Of a DNA stretch of 5,629 nt, positions 1-5,629 are shown one piece after another. A model generated the notes under the pieces. That model ran no database searches, had not been told where the DNA came from, and saw only the letters and a program-made list of their open reading frames with translations. Within the stretch, counting starts at the first letter, position 1. Each line of letters starts with the position of its first letter. The DNA comes from Gallionellaceae bacterium. Its GTDB lineage: Bacteria; Pseudomonadota; Gammaproteobacteria; Burkholderiales; Gallionellaceae. The translations under genes were made by a program, and so were the position numbers. The DNA lies in NCBI GenBank assembly GCA_030690855.1, contig JAUYFR010000178.1:1-5629 (forward strand), in the 5' to 3' direction.

Positions 1-16
1 TTTACGCGCCCTGCAC

Positions 17-337
17 CTACTTACCCACTATACGAGACTCATCAACACGAACCACCTCTCCCTCGATGATTTCACCCGCGAAGGTATCGTTCCGCGAGGC
101 TGTGTTTTGTGCCGAGGCAGCCTGTTGCATCTGTGCTTTAAACTGCTTACGAATTGCGCGCGTTTTCCACCACAAATAAGCACCGCCGATGATGACAATA
201 ATAAAAATGGCGGCCAACAAGATTGCAGAAAACATCAACGCAAGCGCTGCTAGTGCAACCATCATGACAAGCGCCGCCACTTTACGCAGCAGGCTGGAAG
301 GGTGCGACTCAGAAGCTGGAATAAATTTTATTTGCAT
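17..337 (-). CDS. Small membrane protein of unknown function (106 aa)
   Basis: I do not recognise a named family. The protein has a short polar N-terminus (residues 1-19), an almost unbroken hydrophobic stretch at about residues 20-57 ending in a Tyr-Leu-Trp-Trp, then a basic and polar tail. The 38-residue stretch is long enough for two closely spaced membrane helices. Basic residues flank both sides (Arg18-Lys19 and Lys58-Arg60-Arg63-Lys64), which would fit a hairpin with both ends in the cytoplasm; a single long helix is the alternative. The tail is rich in Gln and Ala and ends with an acidic patch, GEIIEGEVVRVDES (88-101), that looks like a conserved motif rather than random sequence. The ATG at 337 is the only start that leaves the hydrophobic region intact; an AGGA lies about 12 nt upstream, a rather long spacing. 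It is transcribed away from the RNA methyltransferase gene. The ORF is probably real; function unknown. Confidence 0.75.
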   Translation of the reverse strand: MQIKFIPASESHPSSLLRKVAALVMMVALAALALMFSAILLAAIFIIVIIGGAYLWWKTRAIRKQFKAQMQQAASAQNTASRNDTFAGEIIEGEVVRVDESRIVGK

Positions 338-517
338 AGCGCAAGTTTATCCTAGAAACGGCAGTTGAGCCTTACAGAAGGAGTGTGCCCTGCAAGAGAG
401 AAGGAGCAGTTAGACGCGTGTTTTTCTAAAAAATCTCGCTTTATCGCATCCTTGCTGCAAGCACCGTAGCGCTCGAGTAAGATAACAAGCTCCTCATAAA
501 TACCCCCCAATCTTTCA

Positions 518-1528
518 ATGCGCATCGAACAACTTCGCCAACGACTACGTGAGCTCGGCACTAAACCCTGCCATGAAGATCGCCTATTACGCGGTTGGAG
601 CCAAGTTTGTTCGTATGACAGAAAACACAGCCCCGCAGCAACTTTCTTCCCGCTTGCGCTACGCAACAAATTGCCTGAAATTGAGGCCGAGTTGAATGGG
701 CTCGCTCAACTTCATGGCGAATATCCCGCCGAAGAAGAAGTTGCACGACTATTAGTAAAACTAGCTGATGGTCAGATGGTAGAAAGCGTACTGCTTCCGC
801 GTGGAGGGCTGTGCGTATCAACACAGGTGGGCTGTGCCGTCGGCTGCGTATTCTGCATGAGCGGTCGCTCGGGCTTGCAACGGCATCTCGGCAGCGCAGA
901 AATCGTCGCCCAAGTCGTCCTTGCACGTAAACGCCGCGCCGTGAACAAAGTAGTATTCATGGGCATGGGCGAACCCGCTCACAATCTCGACAACGTGCTC
1001 GAAGCGATTCATGTTCTCGGCATACAAGGCAACATCGGCCACAAAAATTTAGTTTTTTCTACCGTGGGCGACCTACGCGTGTTCGAACGCTTGCCACAGG
1101 AATCAGTCAAGCCCGCACTCGCCCTTTCACTCCACACCACTGATGCAACACTACGCGCAAAATTACTGCCTCATGCGCCGCAGATCGCCATCGAAGAATT
1201 GGTGGAACACGCCGAAACGTATGCGCGCGCAACCGCCTACCCCGTGCAATATCAATGGACTTTAATGGAGAATGTGAACGATAGCGATGCCGAACTGCAA
1301 CGAATCGCTCAACTCCTCTCAGGAAAATACGCTGTGATGAACTTCATCCCCTTCAACGAAGTTCCAGGACTCGACTATCGCCGCCCATCAGCAATGCGCA
1401 TTGCACAGATGGCGCACACACTAAATAGCCAAGGAATTCTTGTTCGGATACGTGATTCTGCAGGGCAGGAAATCGAAGGTGCTTGCGGGCAGTTACGCGC
1501 AAGGGCAGCAAAAGTGAATAGTGGTTAA
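518..1528 (+). CDS. rlmN: RlmN/Cfr-family radical SAM RNA methyltransferase
   Basis: This is a radical SAM enzyme of the RlmN/Cfr family, which methylates C2 (RlmN) or C8 (Cfr) of an adenine in RNA; RlmN acts on A2503 of 23S rRNA and A37 of some tRNAs. Residues 1-90 match the N-terminal accessory domain (LRELGTKP resembles the E. coli KDLGEKP region). The 4Fe-4S ligands are Cys106, Cys110 and Cys113 (CAVGCVFC). The SAM-binding GMGEP is at 149-153, followed by FSTVG at 180-184. Both mechanistic cysteines are present: Cys99 in LCVSTQVGC (E. coli Cys118) and Cys323 in GACGQL (E. coli Cys355). At 336 aa it is shorter than E. coli RlmN (384), mainly because only 13 residues follow Cys323. The ATG at 518 is the first start after an in-frame stop at 497; no clear ribosome binding site precedes it. 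The sequence diverges from canonical RlmN (GEPAHN instead of GEPLLN) and the neighbours are not the usual ndk/ispG group, so it may be a second paralogue with a different target. C2-methylation is likelier than Cfr activity, but the exact target is inferred. Confidence 0.9.
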   Translation: MRIEQLRQRLRELGTKPCHEDRLLRGWSQVCSYDRKHSPAATFFPLALRNKLPEIEAELNGLAQLHGEYPAEEEVARLLVKLADGQMVESVLLPRGGLCVSTQVGCAVGCVFCMSGRSGLQRHLGSAEIVAQVVLARKRRAVNKVVFMGMGEPAHNLDNVLEAIHVLGIQGNIGHKNLVFSTVGDLRVFERLPQESVKPALALSLHTTDATLRAKLLPHAPQIAIEELVEHAETYARATAYPVQYQWTLMENVNDSDAELQRIAQLLSGKYAVMNFIPFNEVPGLDYRRPSAMRIAQMAHTLNSQGILVRIRDSAGQEIEGACGQLRARAAKVNSG

Positions 1529-1533
1529 ACACA

Positions 1534-1562
1534 AAGTGACGTGGACTAAACCCGCTTCACTT
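1534..1562. terminator. Possible weak convergent terminator hairpin
   Basis: The 44-bp gap between two converging genes contains a 6-bp inverted repeat, AAGTGA (1534-1539) and TCACTT (1557-1562), with a 17-nt loop. In the minus-strand reading, a short T-rich run (TTTGTGTTT) follows the second arm; in the plus-strand reading no T-run follows. The stem is short and the loop long, so this would be a poor intrinsic terminator. It is listed because it is the only symmetrical element in the gap where both transcripts should end. Confidence 0.25.
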
Positions 1563-1572
1563 CGAGGAGGGC

Positions 1573-1845
1573 TTAATGCCTAGATACTCTTATTTCAGTG
1601 ACGAAGCTTTCAAGCACATTCGCTAAGATCTGTGCGCCATCTACAGATAGTTGACGTTGTTGGGGGCAGTCCTCACATAACATCGCAAGTGTTTCTTCCA
1701 GTGATAACGCGCCATATTTTGACTGATAGTGCGCCACATTTAATGCCAGCAAGCGAGCAGCATCTACGATGTCCTCTTTTGAACATTTTTCAATTAAGTT
1801 ATCAACAAGCTTTAGGGGGTGTTTAGCGGAATCTGCGTCTGACAT
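1573..1845 (-). CDS. Small soluble protein of unknown function (90 aa)
   Basis: I cannot assign a function. With the ATG at 1845 the product is 90 residues, with no signal peptide or membrane segment. It looks mostly helical: polar residues 1-10, a helix around 11-22, then a conserved-looking core IVDAARLLALNVAHYQSKYG (26-45) and LSLEETLAML (47-56). A CEDC pair (Cys57, Cys60) follows, then a second helical stretch at about 68-85. With only two paired cysteines plus Cys21, metal or redox binding is possible but unproven. An upstream in-frame GTG at 1857 would add four residues, but the GTG itself lies inside the AGGTGA ribosome binding site that serves the ATG, so the shorter form is preferred. 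The gene lies 227 bp downstream of clpB on the same strand; the spacer holds repeats, so co-transcription is uncertain. Composition and helical pattern support a real gene. Confidence 0.7.
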   Translation of the reverse strand: MSDADSAKHPLKLVDNLIEKCSKEDIVDAARLLALNVAHYQSKYGALSLEETLAMLCEDCPQQRQLSVDGAQILANVLESFVTEIRVSRH

Positions 1846-1853
1846 CAAGAGTA

Positions 1854-1859
1854 TCACCT
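1854..1859 (-). promoter_or_regulatory. Ribosome binding site deciding the start of the 90-aa ORF
   Basis: On the minus strand AGGTGA (1859 to 1854) lies 8 nt before the ATG at 1845, a normal Shine-Dalgarno distance. The alternative GTG start at 1857 overlaps this motif, which argues against using it. Confidence 0.6.
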
Positions 1860-1912
1860 GAGGTTATTTTTTCAACGATTCTAAATAACTTTGTGAATCA
1901 CTTCCAGATATC

Positions 1913-1960
1913 TTTCGGCTTAACCCTTTAGTGGGGTGCGGGTAAACCTCAAAGCCGGAA
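1913..1960. repeat. Long-loop inverted repeat in the clpB downstream spacer
   Basis: TTTCGGCTT (1913-1921) can pair with AAGCCGGAA (1952-1960): nine pairs including one G-T wobble, enclosing a 30-nt loop. Within the loop ACCC (1923-1926) can pair with GGGT (1934-1937). There is no T-run after either arm, so it does not read as an intrinsic terminator. It may be part of a dispersed intergenic element together with the palindrome at 1999-2057, or an RNA structure at the 3' end of the clpB transcript. Pairing was judged by eye, with no folding calculation. Confidence 0.35.
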
Positions 1961-1998
1961 TCCCGCTGCAATTTGACTAGCGATCATCTCTAACAATT

Positions 1999-2057
1999 CG
2001 TCATTCCCGCGAAAGCGGGAATCTAACTTGTTGATTTAACTAGACTCCCACTTCCGT
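1999..2057. repeat. REP-like palindromic repeat, two inverted units
   Basis: The left unit contains a perfect 8-bp stem, ATTCCCGC (2003-2010) and GCGGGAAT (2015-2022), closed by a GAAA tetraloop, within CGTCATTCCCGCGAAAGCGG and its continuation. This is the type of intergenic palindrome found in many copies across proteobacterial genomes. A second, decayed unit lies in inverted orientation: bases 2041-2057 match the reverse complement of 2009-2025 at 13 of 17 positions, separated by 15 nt. The pair therefore looks like an old two-unit inverted element. It starts 16 bp beyond the clpB stop codon. The hairpin could protect the 3' end of the clpB mRNA or slow polymerase, but no T-run follows in the clpB direction, so it is not a textbook terminator. 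Confidence 0.7.
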
Positions 2058-2072
2058 TAATTGTCATTGAAT

Positions 2073-4655
2073 TTACTTCTCAAACTTCATCACACCACCT
2101 TTGCAGTCCACTTTGATCGTATCTTTGGCGGCGAATTTTCCTTCCAGAATCAACCTCGCCAATGGATTTTCAAGCTGAGCCTGAATGGCGCGTTTGAGTG
2201 GGCGGGCGCCATAAACTGGATCAAAACCTGCATTGGCAATTTCAGATAATGCCGCGTCACTCACCGCTAGCTTCATTTCCATTGCCACCAAGCGTTTTTC
2301 CAAATACTGCAATTGAATTTTGGCGATCGACTTGATGTTTTTCTCATCCAGAGAATGGAACACCACAACTTCATCAATGCGGTTAATAAACTCAGGGCGG
2401 AAATAAGTTTTCACCTCGCCCATCACCGCCAATTTAATCACTTGATAATCATCGCCCGACATCTGCTGAATCATCTGCGAGCCCAAGTTTGAGGTCATCA
2501 CAATCACCGTGTTTTTAAAGTCCACGGTGCGACCTTGACCATCCGTCATGCGACCATCATCCAAAGCTTGTAGCAACACGTTGAACACATCGGGATGCGC
2601 TTTCTCCACCTCGTCCAACAAGATCACGGAATAAGGCTTACGACGCACTGCTTCGGTCAAGCCGCCACCTTCTTCATAACCCACATAACCCGGTGGCGCA
2701 CCGATCAAACGGGCCACAGAATGCTTTTCCATGTATTCGCTCATGTCGATACGAATGAGATGATCTTCCGAGTCGAACATGAAGCCAGCCAGCGCTTTGC
2801 ACAGTTCGGTTTTACCCACGCCGGTTGGGCCCAAAAACAAAAATGAACCATACGGACGGTTCGGATCAGACAAGCCTGAACGTGAACGACGAATGGCATC
2901 ACTGACCAAACGCACGGCCTCATCTTGCCCCACCACGCGCTCGTGCAATTTATCTTCCATCTTGAGCAATTTGTCGCGTTCACCCGTCATCATTTTGCTC
3001 ACCGGAATACCTGTGGCACGGCTCACCACCTCGGCGATTTCTTCCGCACCGACTTGCGTGCGTAGTAACTTATTTTTCTGGCCGCCGCCTTCTGCTTCAC
3101 GCTGCGCCGCTTCTTTCAACTTGGCTTCAAGTTGTGGCAACTTGCCGTATTGCAGCTCGGCTACCTTATCCAGCTTGCCCTCACGTTGCAGCGTCGCCAT
3201 CTCAGCACGCACGCGCTCAATTTCTTCTTTTACATTGGCCGTGCCTTGCGCCGCGCCTTTTTCAGCTTTCCAAATTTCTTCAAGATCCGCATATTCACGA
3301 TCAAGTTTTTTGATTTCCTCTTCGATCAACTGCATACGCTTTTTAGAGGCCTCATCTTTCTCACGCTTTACTGCTTCGCGCTCGATTTTCAGTTGAATCA
3401 AACGACGCTCAAGCTTATCCATCACCTCGGGCTTGGAATCGATCTCCATCTTCACGCGCGCAGCAGCTTCGTCAATCAGATCAATCGCCTTATCTGGCAA
3501 AAAACGGTCAGTAATGTAGCGGTTAGAAAGCTCAGCTGCTGCAACAATGGCGAGGTCAGTAATTTCTACGCCGTGATGCAATTCATAACGCTCCTGCAAG
3601 CCGCGCAAAATCGCAATGGTGGATTCAACACTCGGCTCATTCACCAATACTTTTTGGAAGCGGCGTTCTAGCGCGGCATCTTTTTCGATATATTTACGAT
3701 ACTCGTCCAGCGTGGTTGCCCCAACGCAATGCAACTCACCTCGCGCCAAAGCGGGCTTCAACATATTGCCGGCATCCATCGCACCTTCAGCTTTGCCCGC
3801 TCCCACCATCGTATGCAGCTCATCGATGAACACAATGGTTTGACCTTCATCTTGGGCTAATTCTTTGAGCACGCTCTTCAAGCGTTCTTCAAATTCGCCA
3901 CGATACTTCGCACCCGCTAGCAAGGCGGCCATATCGAGACTCAAAACTTTTTTACCTTTAAGCGACTCCGGCACTTCACCATTTACGATGCGCTGCGCCA
4001 AACCTTCGACGATGGCGGTTTTACCCACGCCCGGCTCACCAATTAGCACCGGATTATTCTTAGTGCGACGTTGCAAAACCTGAATCGCACGGCGAATTTC
4101 GTCATCACGGCCAATCACAGGATCGAGCTTGCCCTGACGTGCGCGCTCAGTCAGATCGAGCGTATATTTTTTCAGTGATTCACGTTGACCTTCAGCTTCT
4201 TGCGAACCGACCGACTCACCGCCACGCACGGCGTTGATGGCTTGCTCCAAGGGCGCACGAGATACGCCATGCTGCTTCAACAAACGTCCTGCTTCACCTT
4301 TGTCATTAGTGAGTGCGAGCAAAAACATTTCGCTGGCGATAAATTGGTCGCCACGTTTCTGTGCTTCTTTGTCGGTGAGATTAAGCACATTCGAAAGATC
4401 GCGCCCTACCTGCACCTCACCACCGTGTCCCTCTACTTTTGGCAAACGCGTCACCGCGTCGCTCAAGGCAACCTTCAGCGCATTCACATTGCCCCCTACC
4501 CGCGCCAGCAATGAGGCAGCCCCGCTATCCGCGTCATTAAGCATCGCCAGCAACAAGTGTTGTGGCTCTATAAATTGATTGTCTGCACCAACGGCCAAAC
4601 CTTGTGCATCAGATAATGCCTGTTGCAACTTAGTCGTAAATTTATCAAAACGCAT
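2073..4655 (-). CDS. clpB: ATP-dependent disaggregase ClpB (Hsp100)
   Basis: ClpB is a cytoplasmic hexameric AAA+ unfoldase that pulls polypeptides out of aggregates together with the DnaK-DnaJ-GrpE chaperones. The 860-aa length equals that of full ClpB (E. coli 857). Domains in order: N-terminal Clp repeat domain at about 1-145; first AAA+ module with Walker A GEPGVGKT (206-213), pore loop KYRG with Tyr251, Walker B FIDE ending at Glu279, and arginine fingers Arg331-Arg332; the coiled-coil middle domain that contacts DnaK at about 409-524; second AAA+ module with Walker A GPTGVGKT (609-616), pore loop GYVGY with Tyr657, Walker B LLDE ending at Glu682, and sensor-2 GARP (816-819). All catalytic residues are intact. 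The ATG at 4655 has an AAAGGAG ribosome binding site 5 nt upstream (4661-4667). A sigma-32 type promoter precedes it, so heat induction is expected. It is divergent from nadC, with no sign of functional coupling. Confidence 0.99.
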   Translation of the reverse strand: MRFDKFTTKLQQALSDAQGLAVGADNQFIEPQHLLLAMLNDADSGAASLLARVGGNVNALKVALSDAVTRLPKVEGHGGEVQVGRDLSNVLNLTDKEAQKRGDQFIASEMFLLALTNDKGEAGRLLKQHGVSRAPLEQAINAVRGGESVGSQEAEGQRESLKKYTLDLTERARQGKLDPVIGRDDEIRRAIQVLQRRTKNNPVLIGEPGVGKTAIVEGLAQRIVNGEVPESLKGKKVLSLDMAALLAGAKYRGEFEERLKSVLKELAQDEGQTIVFIDELHTMVGAGKAEGAMDAGNMLKPALARGELHCVGATTLDEYRKYIEKDAALERRFQKVLVNEPSVESTIAILRGLQERYELHHGVEITDLAIVAAAELSNRYITDRFLPDKAIDLIDEAAARVKMEIDSKPEVMDKLERRLIQLKIEREAVKREKDEASKKRMQLIEEEIKKLDREYADLEEIWKAEKGAAQGTANVKEEIERVRAEMATLQREGKLDKVAELQYGKLPQLEAKLKEAAQREAEGGGQKNKLLRTQVGAEEIAEVVSRATGIPVSKMMTGERDKLLKMEDKLHERVVGQDEAVRLVSDAIRRSRSGLSDPNRPYGSFLFLGPTGVGKTELCKALAGFMFDSEDHLIRIDMSEYMEKHSVARLIGAPPGYVGYEEGGGLTEAVRRKPYSVILLDEVEKAHPDVFNVLLQALDDGRMTDGQGRTVDFKNTVIVMTSNLGSQMIQQMSGDDYQVIKLAVMGEVKTYFRPEFINRIDEVVVFHSLDEKNIKSIAKIQLQYLEKRLVAMEMKLAVSDAALSEIANAGFDPVYGARPLKRAIQAQLENPLARLILEGKFAAKDTIKVDCKGGVMKFEK

Positions 4656-4689
4656 GTGAGCTCCTTTAAGGAAATTTCGGTATAAAACG

Positions 4690-4718
4690 ATATGTGGGCC
4701 AGTTTTAAATATTTCAAG
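4690..4718 (-). promoter_or_regulatory. Heat-shock (sigma-32) type promoter for clpB
   Basis: Read on the minus strand, CTTGAAA (4718 to 4712) is followed after 13 nt by CCCACATAT (4698 to 4690). This matches the RpoH consensus (CTTGAA, 13-17 nt, CCCCATnT) in both boxes and spacing. Transcription would start near 4683, leaving a leader of about 28 nt that includes the AAAGGAG ribosome binding site. clpB is a classic RpoH target in proteobacteria, so sequence and gene identity agree. Confidence 0.85.
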
Positions 4719-4780
4719 TTACACACATTACTCTCATTTCTTTGTATACAATTCCGCGTACTTTTCTCACCCTAGAAAAC

Positions 4781-5623
4781 ATGCCAATTAATACCGAACA
4801 AGCCATGATTATCAGAGCCAACGTTATCGCTGCGCTGGCTGAGGATATTGGCGGCGGCGATCTAACGGCACTACTCGTGCCAGAAAATTCGAATGGACAT
4901 GCCACCGTCATCACCCGCGAACACGCGGTTGTTTGTGGCCGCGCTTGGTTCGACGCCTGTTTCAAAATACTCGATTCGCATTGCAGCATTAATTGGTTTG
5001 TCCGCGAGGGGCAAAAAGTCGCACCAAATGAAAAACTTTGCGAGATCAAAGGCGATGCGCGAGTGCTACTCACTGCTGAGCGCACAGCCTTAAATTTTTT
5101 GCAGACGCTTTCCGCCACCGCAACACTGACACACCAGTTTGTTGTGGCCGCTCGCGGCACTCGCGCGAAAATTATGGATACACGCAAGACACTTCCCGGA
5201 TTGCGCATGGCGCAAAAATTTGCGGTCACCGTAGGCGGCGGGCACAACCAACGCATCGGACTTTTCGACGGGGTACTGATTAAAGAAAATCACATCATGG
5301 CGGCGGGCGGCATTCGCGCTGCCTTGCAAAAAGCTTTTCAAGTTGCATCAGACAAGACTTCAGTGCAAATCGAAGTAGAAAACATGGGTGAACTAAGTGA
5401 AGCCTTAGATGCTGGCGCAAGATTAGTTTTATTGGATAACTTTAATCTCGATGACATGCGCGAAGCAGTTCAGTTCACCGCGCGTCGGGCGGAACTCGAA
5501 GCCTCAGGCGGCATTAACTTACAAACCGTGCGTGCCATTGCAGAAACCGGCATTGACCGTATCTCGATTGGCAGCCTGACAAAAGACGTAAAAGCAATCG
5601 ACCTCTCGATGCGTTTTATCTAA
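4781..5623 (+). CDS. nadC: Nicotinate-nucleotide pyrophosphorylase (carboxylating), NadC
   Basis: NadC (quinolinate phosphoribosyltransferase) converts quinolinate and PRPP to nicotinate mononucleotide, CO2 and pyrophosphate in de novo NAD synthesis. Numbering from the ATG at 4781 gives 280 residues, normal for the family. Visible motifs: EDIGGGDLTA (21-30); ERTALNFLQ (100-108) with Arg101 (Mycobacterium tuberculosis Arg105); DTRKTLPGLR (133-142) with Arg135 and Lys136; GGGHNQRIGL (152-161) with Arg158; LIKENH (166-171) with Lys168; EVE (198-200); LLDNF (217-221) with Asp219; and the phosphate-binding SGGIN (242-246) and GS (264-265). Gln157 sits where M. tuberculosis and Salmonella enzymes have His161; I recall NQR from betaproteobacterial NadC, so this is probably lineage variation. 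An upstream in-frame TTG at 4742 would add 13 residues, but it has no ribosome binding site and lies beyond the family's usual start. The ATG at 4781 also has only a weak upstream purine run. The gene ends 6 bp before the window edge; the trailing AAGGAATT could begin another gene's ribosome binding site. Confidence 0.97.
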   Translation: MPINTEQAMIIRANVIAALAEDIGGGDLTALLVPENSNGHATVITREHAVVCGRAWFDACFKILDSHCSINWFVREGQKVAPNEKLCEIKGDARVLLTAERTALNFLQTLSATATLTHQFVVAARGTRAKIMDTRKTLPGLRMAQKFAVTVGGGHNQRIGLFDGVLIKENHIMAAGGIRAALQKAFQVASDKTSVQIEVENMGELSEALDAGARLVLLDNFNLDDMREAVQFTARRAELEASGGINLQTVRAIAETGIDRISIGSLTKDVKAIDLSMRFI

Positions 5624-5629
5624 GGAATT

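Noticed and set aside
452..483. Sigma-70 promoter for the methyltransferase (TTGCTG at 452, TAAGAT at 478)
   Set aside because: The boxes are 20 nt apart, too long, and TAAGAT matches the -10 consensus at only 4 of 6 positions.
561..1042. Several minus-strand open frames within the methyltransferase gene
   Set aside because: They are shadows of the radical SAM coding frame, overlap one another in different frames, and show no family motif.
2003..2022. Rho-independent terminator of clpB
   Set aside because: The hairpin is strong, but in the clpB direction it is followed by GACGAATTGTTAG rather than a T-run, so it is annotated as a palindromic repeat.
2779..3396. 205-codon open frame on the plus strand inside clpB
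   Set aside because: It lies wholly antisense to the ClpB middle and second AAA+ regions, has a Ser/Arg/Leu-rich translation typical of reverse-frame shadows, and no ribosome binding site was seen. ClpB conservation explains the lack of stops.
4209..4235. Internal translation restart giving a short ClpB lacking the N domain, as in E. coli at Val149
   Set aside because: The residue equivalent to the E. coli GTG start (Val149) is encoded by GTC here, which is not an initiator. A nearby GTG (Val143) has no ribosome binding site.
4714..5256. 180-codon open frame on the minus strand over nadC
   Set aside because: It is antisense to nadC and overlaps the clpB promoter; the translation is rich in Ser, Arg, Cys and Val with no recognisable domain. 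nadC is unambiguous in the other strand.

Overview
The window looks like ordinary housekeeping chromosome from a proteobacterium, most likely a betaproteobacterium of the Nitrosomonadales or Methylophilales kind. The reasons are a base composition near half GC (judged by eye), a NadC with the NQR variant motif that I associate with betaproteobacteria, a very E. coli-like ClpB behind a sigma-32 type promoter, and small lineage-style hypothetical proteins. The taxonomic call is inference; no rRNA or marker set is present.

Layout from left to right: a 106-aa membrane protein of unknown function on the minus strand (17-337); a 180-bp divergent spacer; an RlmN/Cfr-family radical SAM RNA methyltransferase on the plus strand (518-1528); a 44-bp convergent spacer; a 90-aa unknown protein on the minus strand (1573-1845); a 227-bp spacer with two structured or palindromic segments; the disaggregase gene clpB on the minus strand (2073-4655); a 125-bp divergent spacer with a heat-shock promoter for clpB; and nadC on the plus strand (4781-5623), running to the window's right edge. 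No gap without a gene exceeds 300 bp.

The genes do not form one pathway. clpB is a protein-quality-control gene under apparent heat-shock control. nadC makes nicotinate mononucleotide for de novo NAD synthesis. The RlmN-like enzyme modifies RNA. I see no tRNA, rRNA, CRISPR array, transposase, phage gene or defence system, and I do not think the window holds an undescribed multi-gene system. The points most worth a second look are the RlmN-like protein with its short C-terminal tail and atypical neighbourhood, the palindromic repeat behind clpB, a 57-codon ORF divergent from the methyltransferase and sharing its start palindrome, and the conserved-looking 90-aa unknown.
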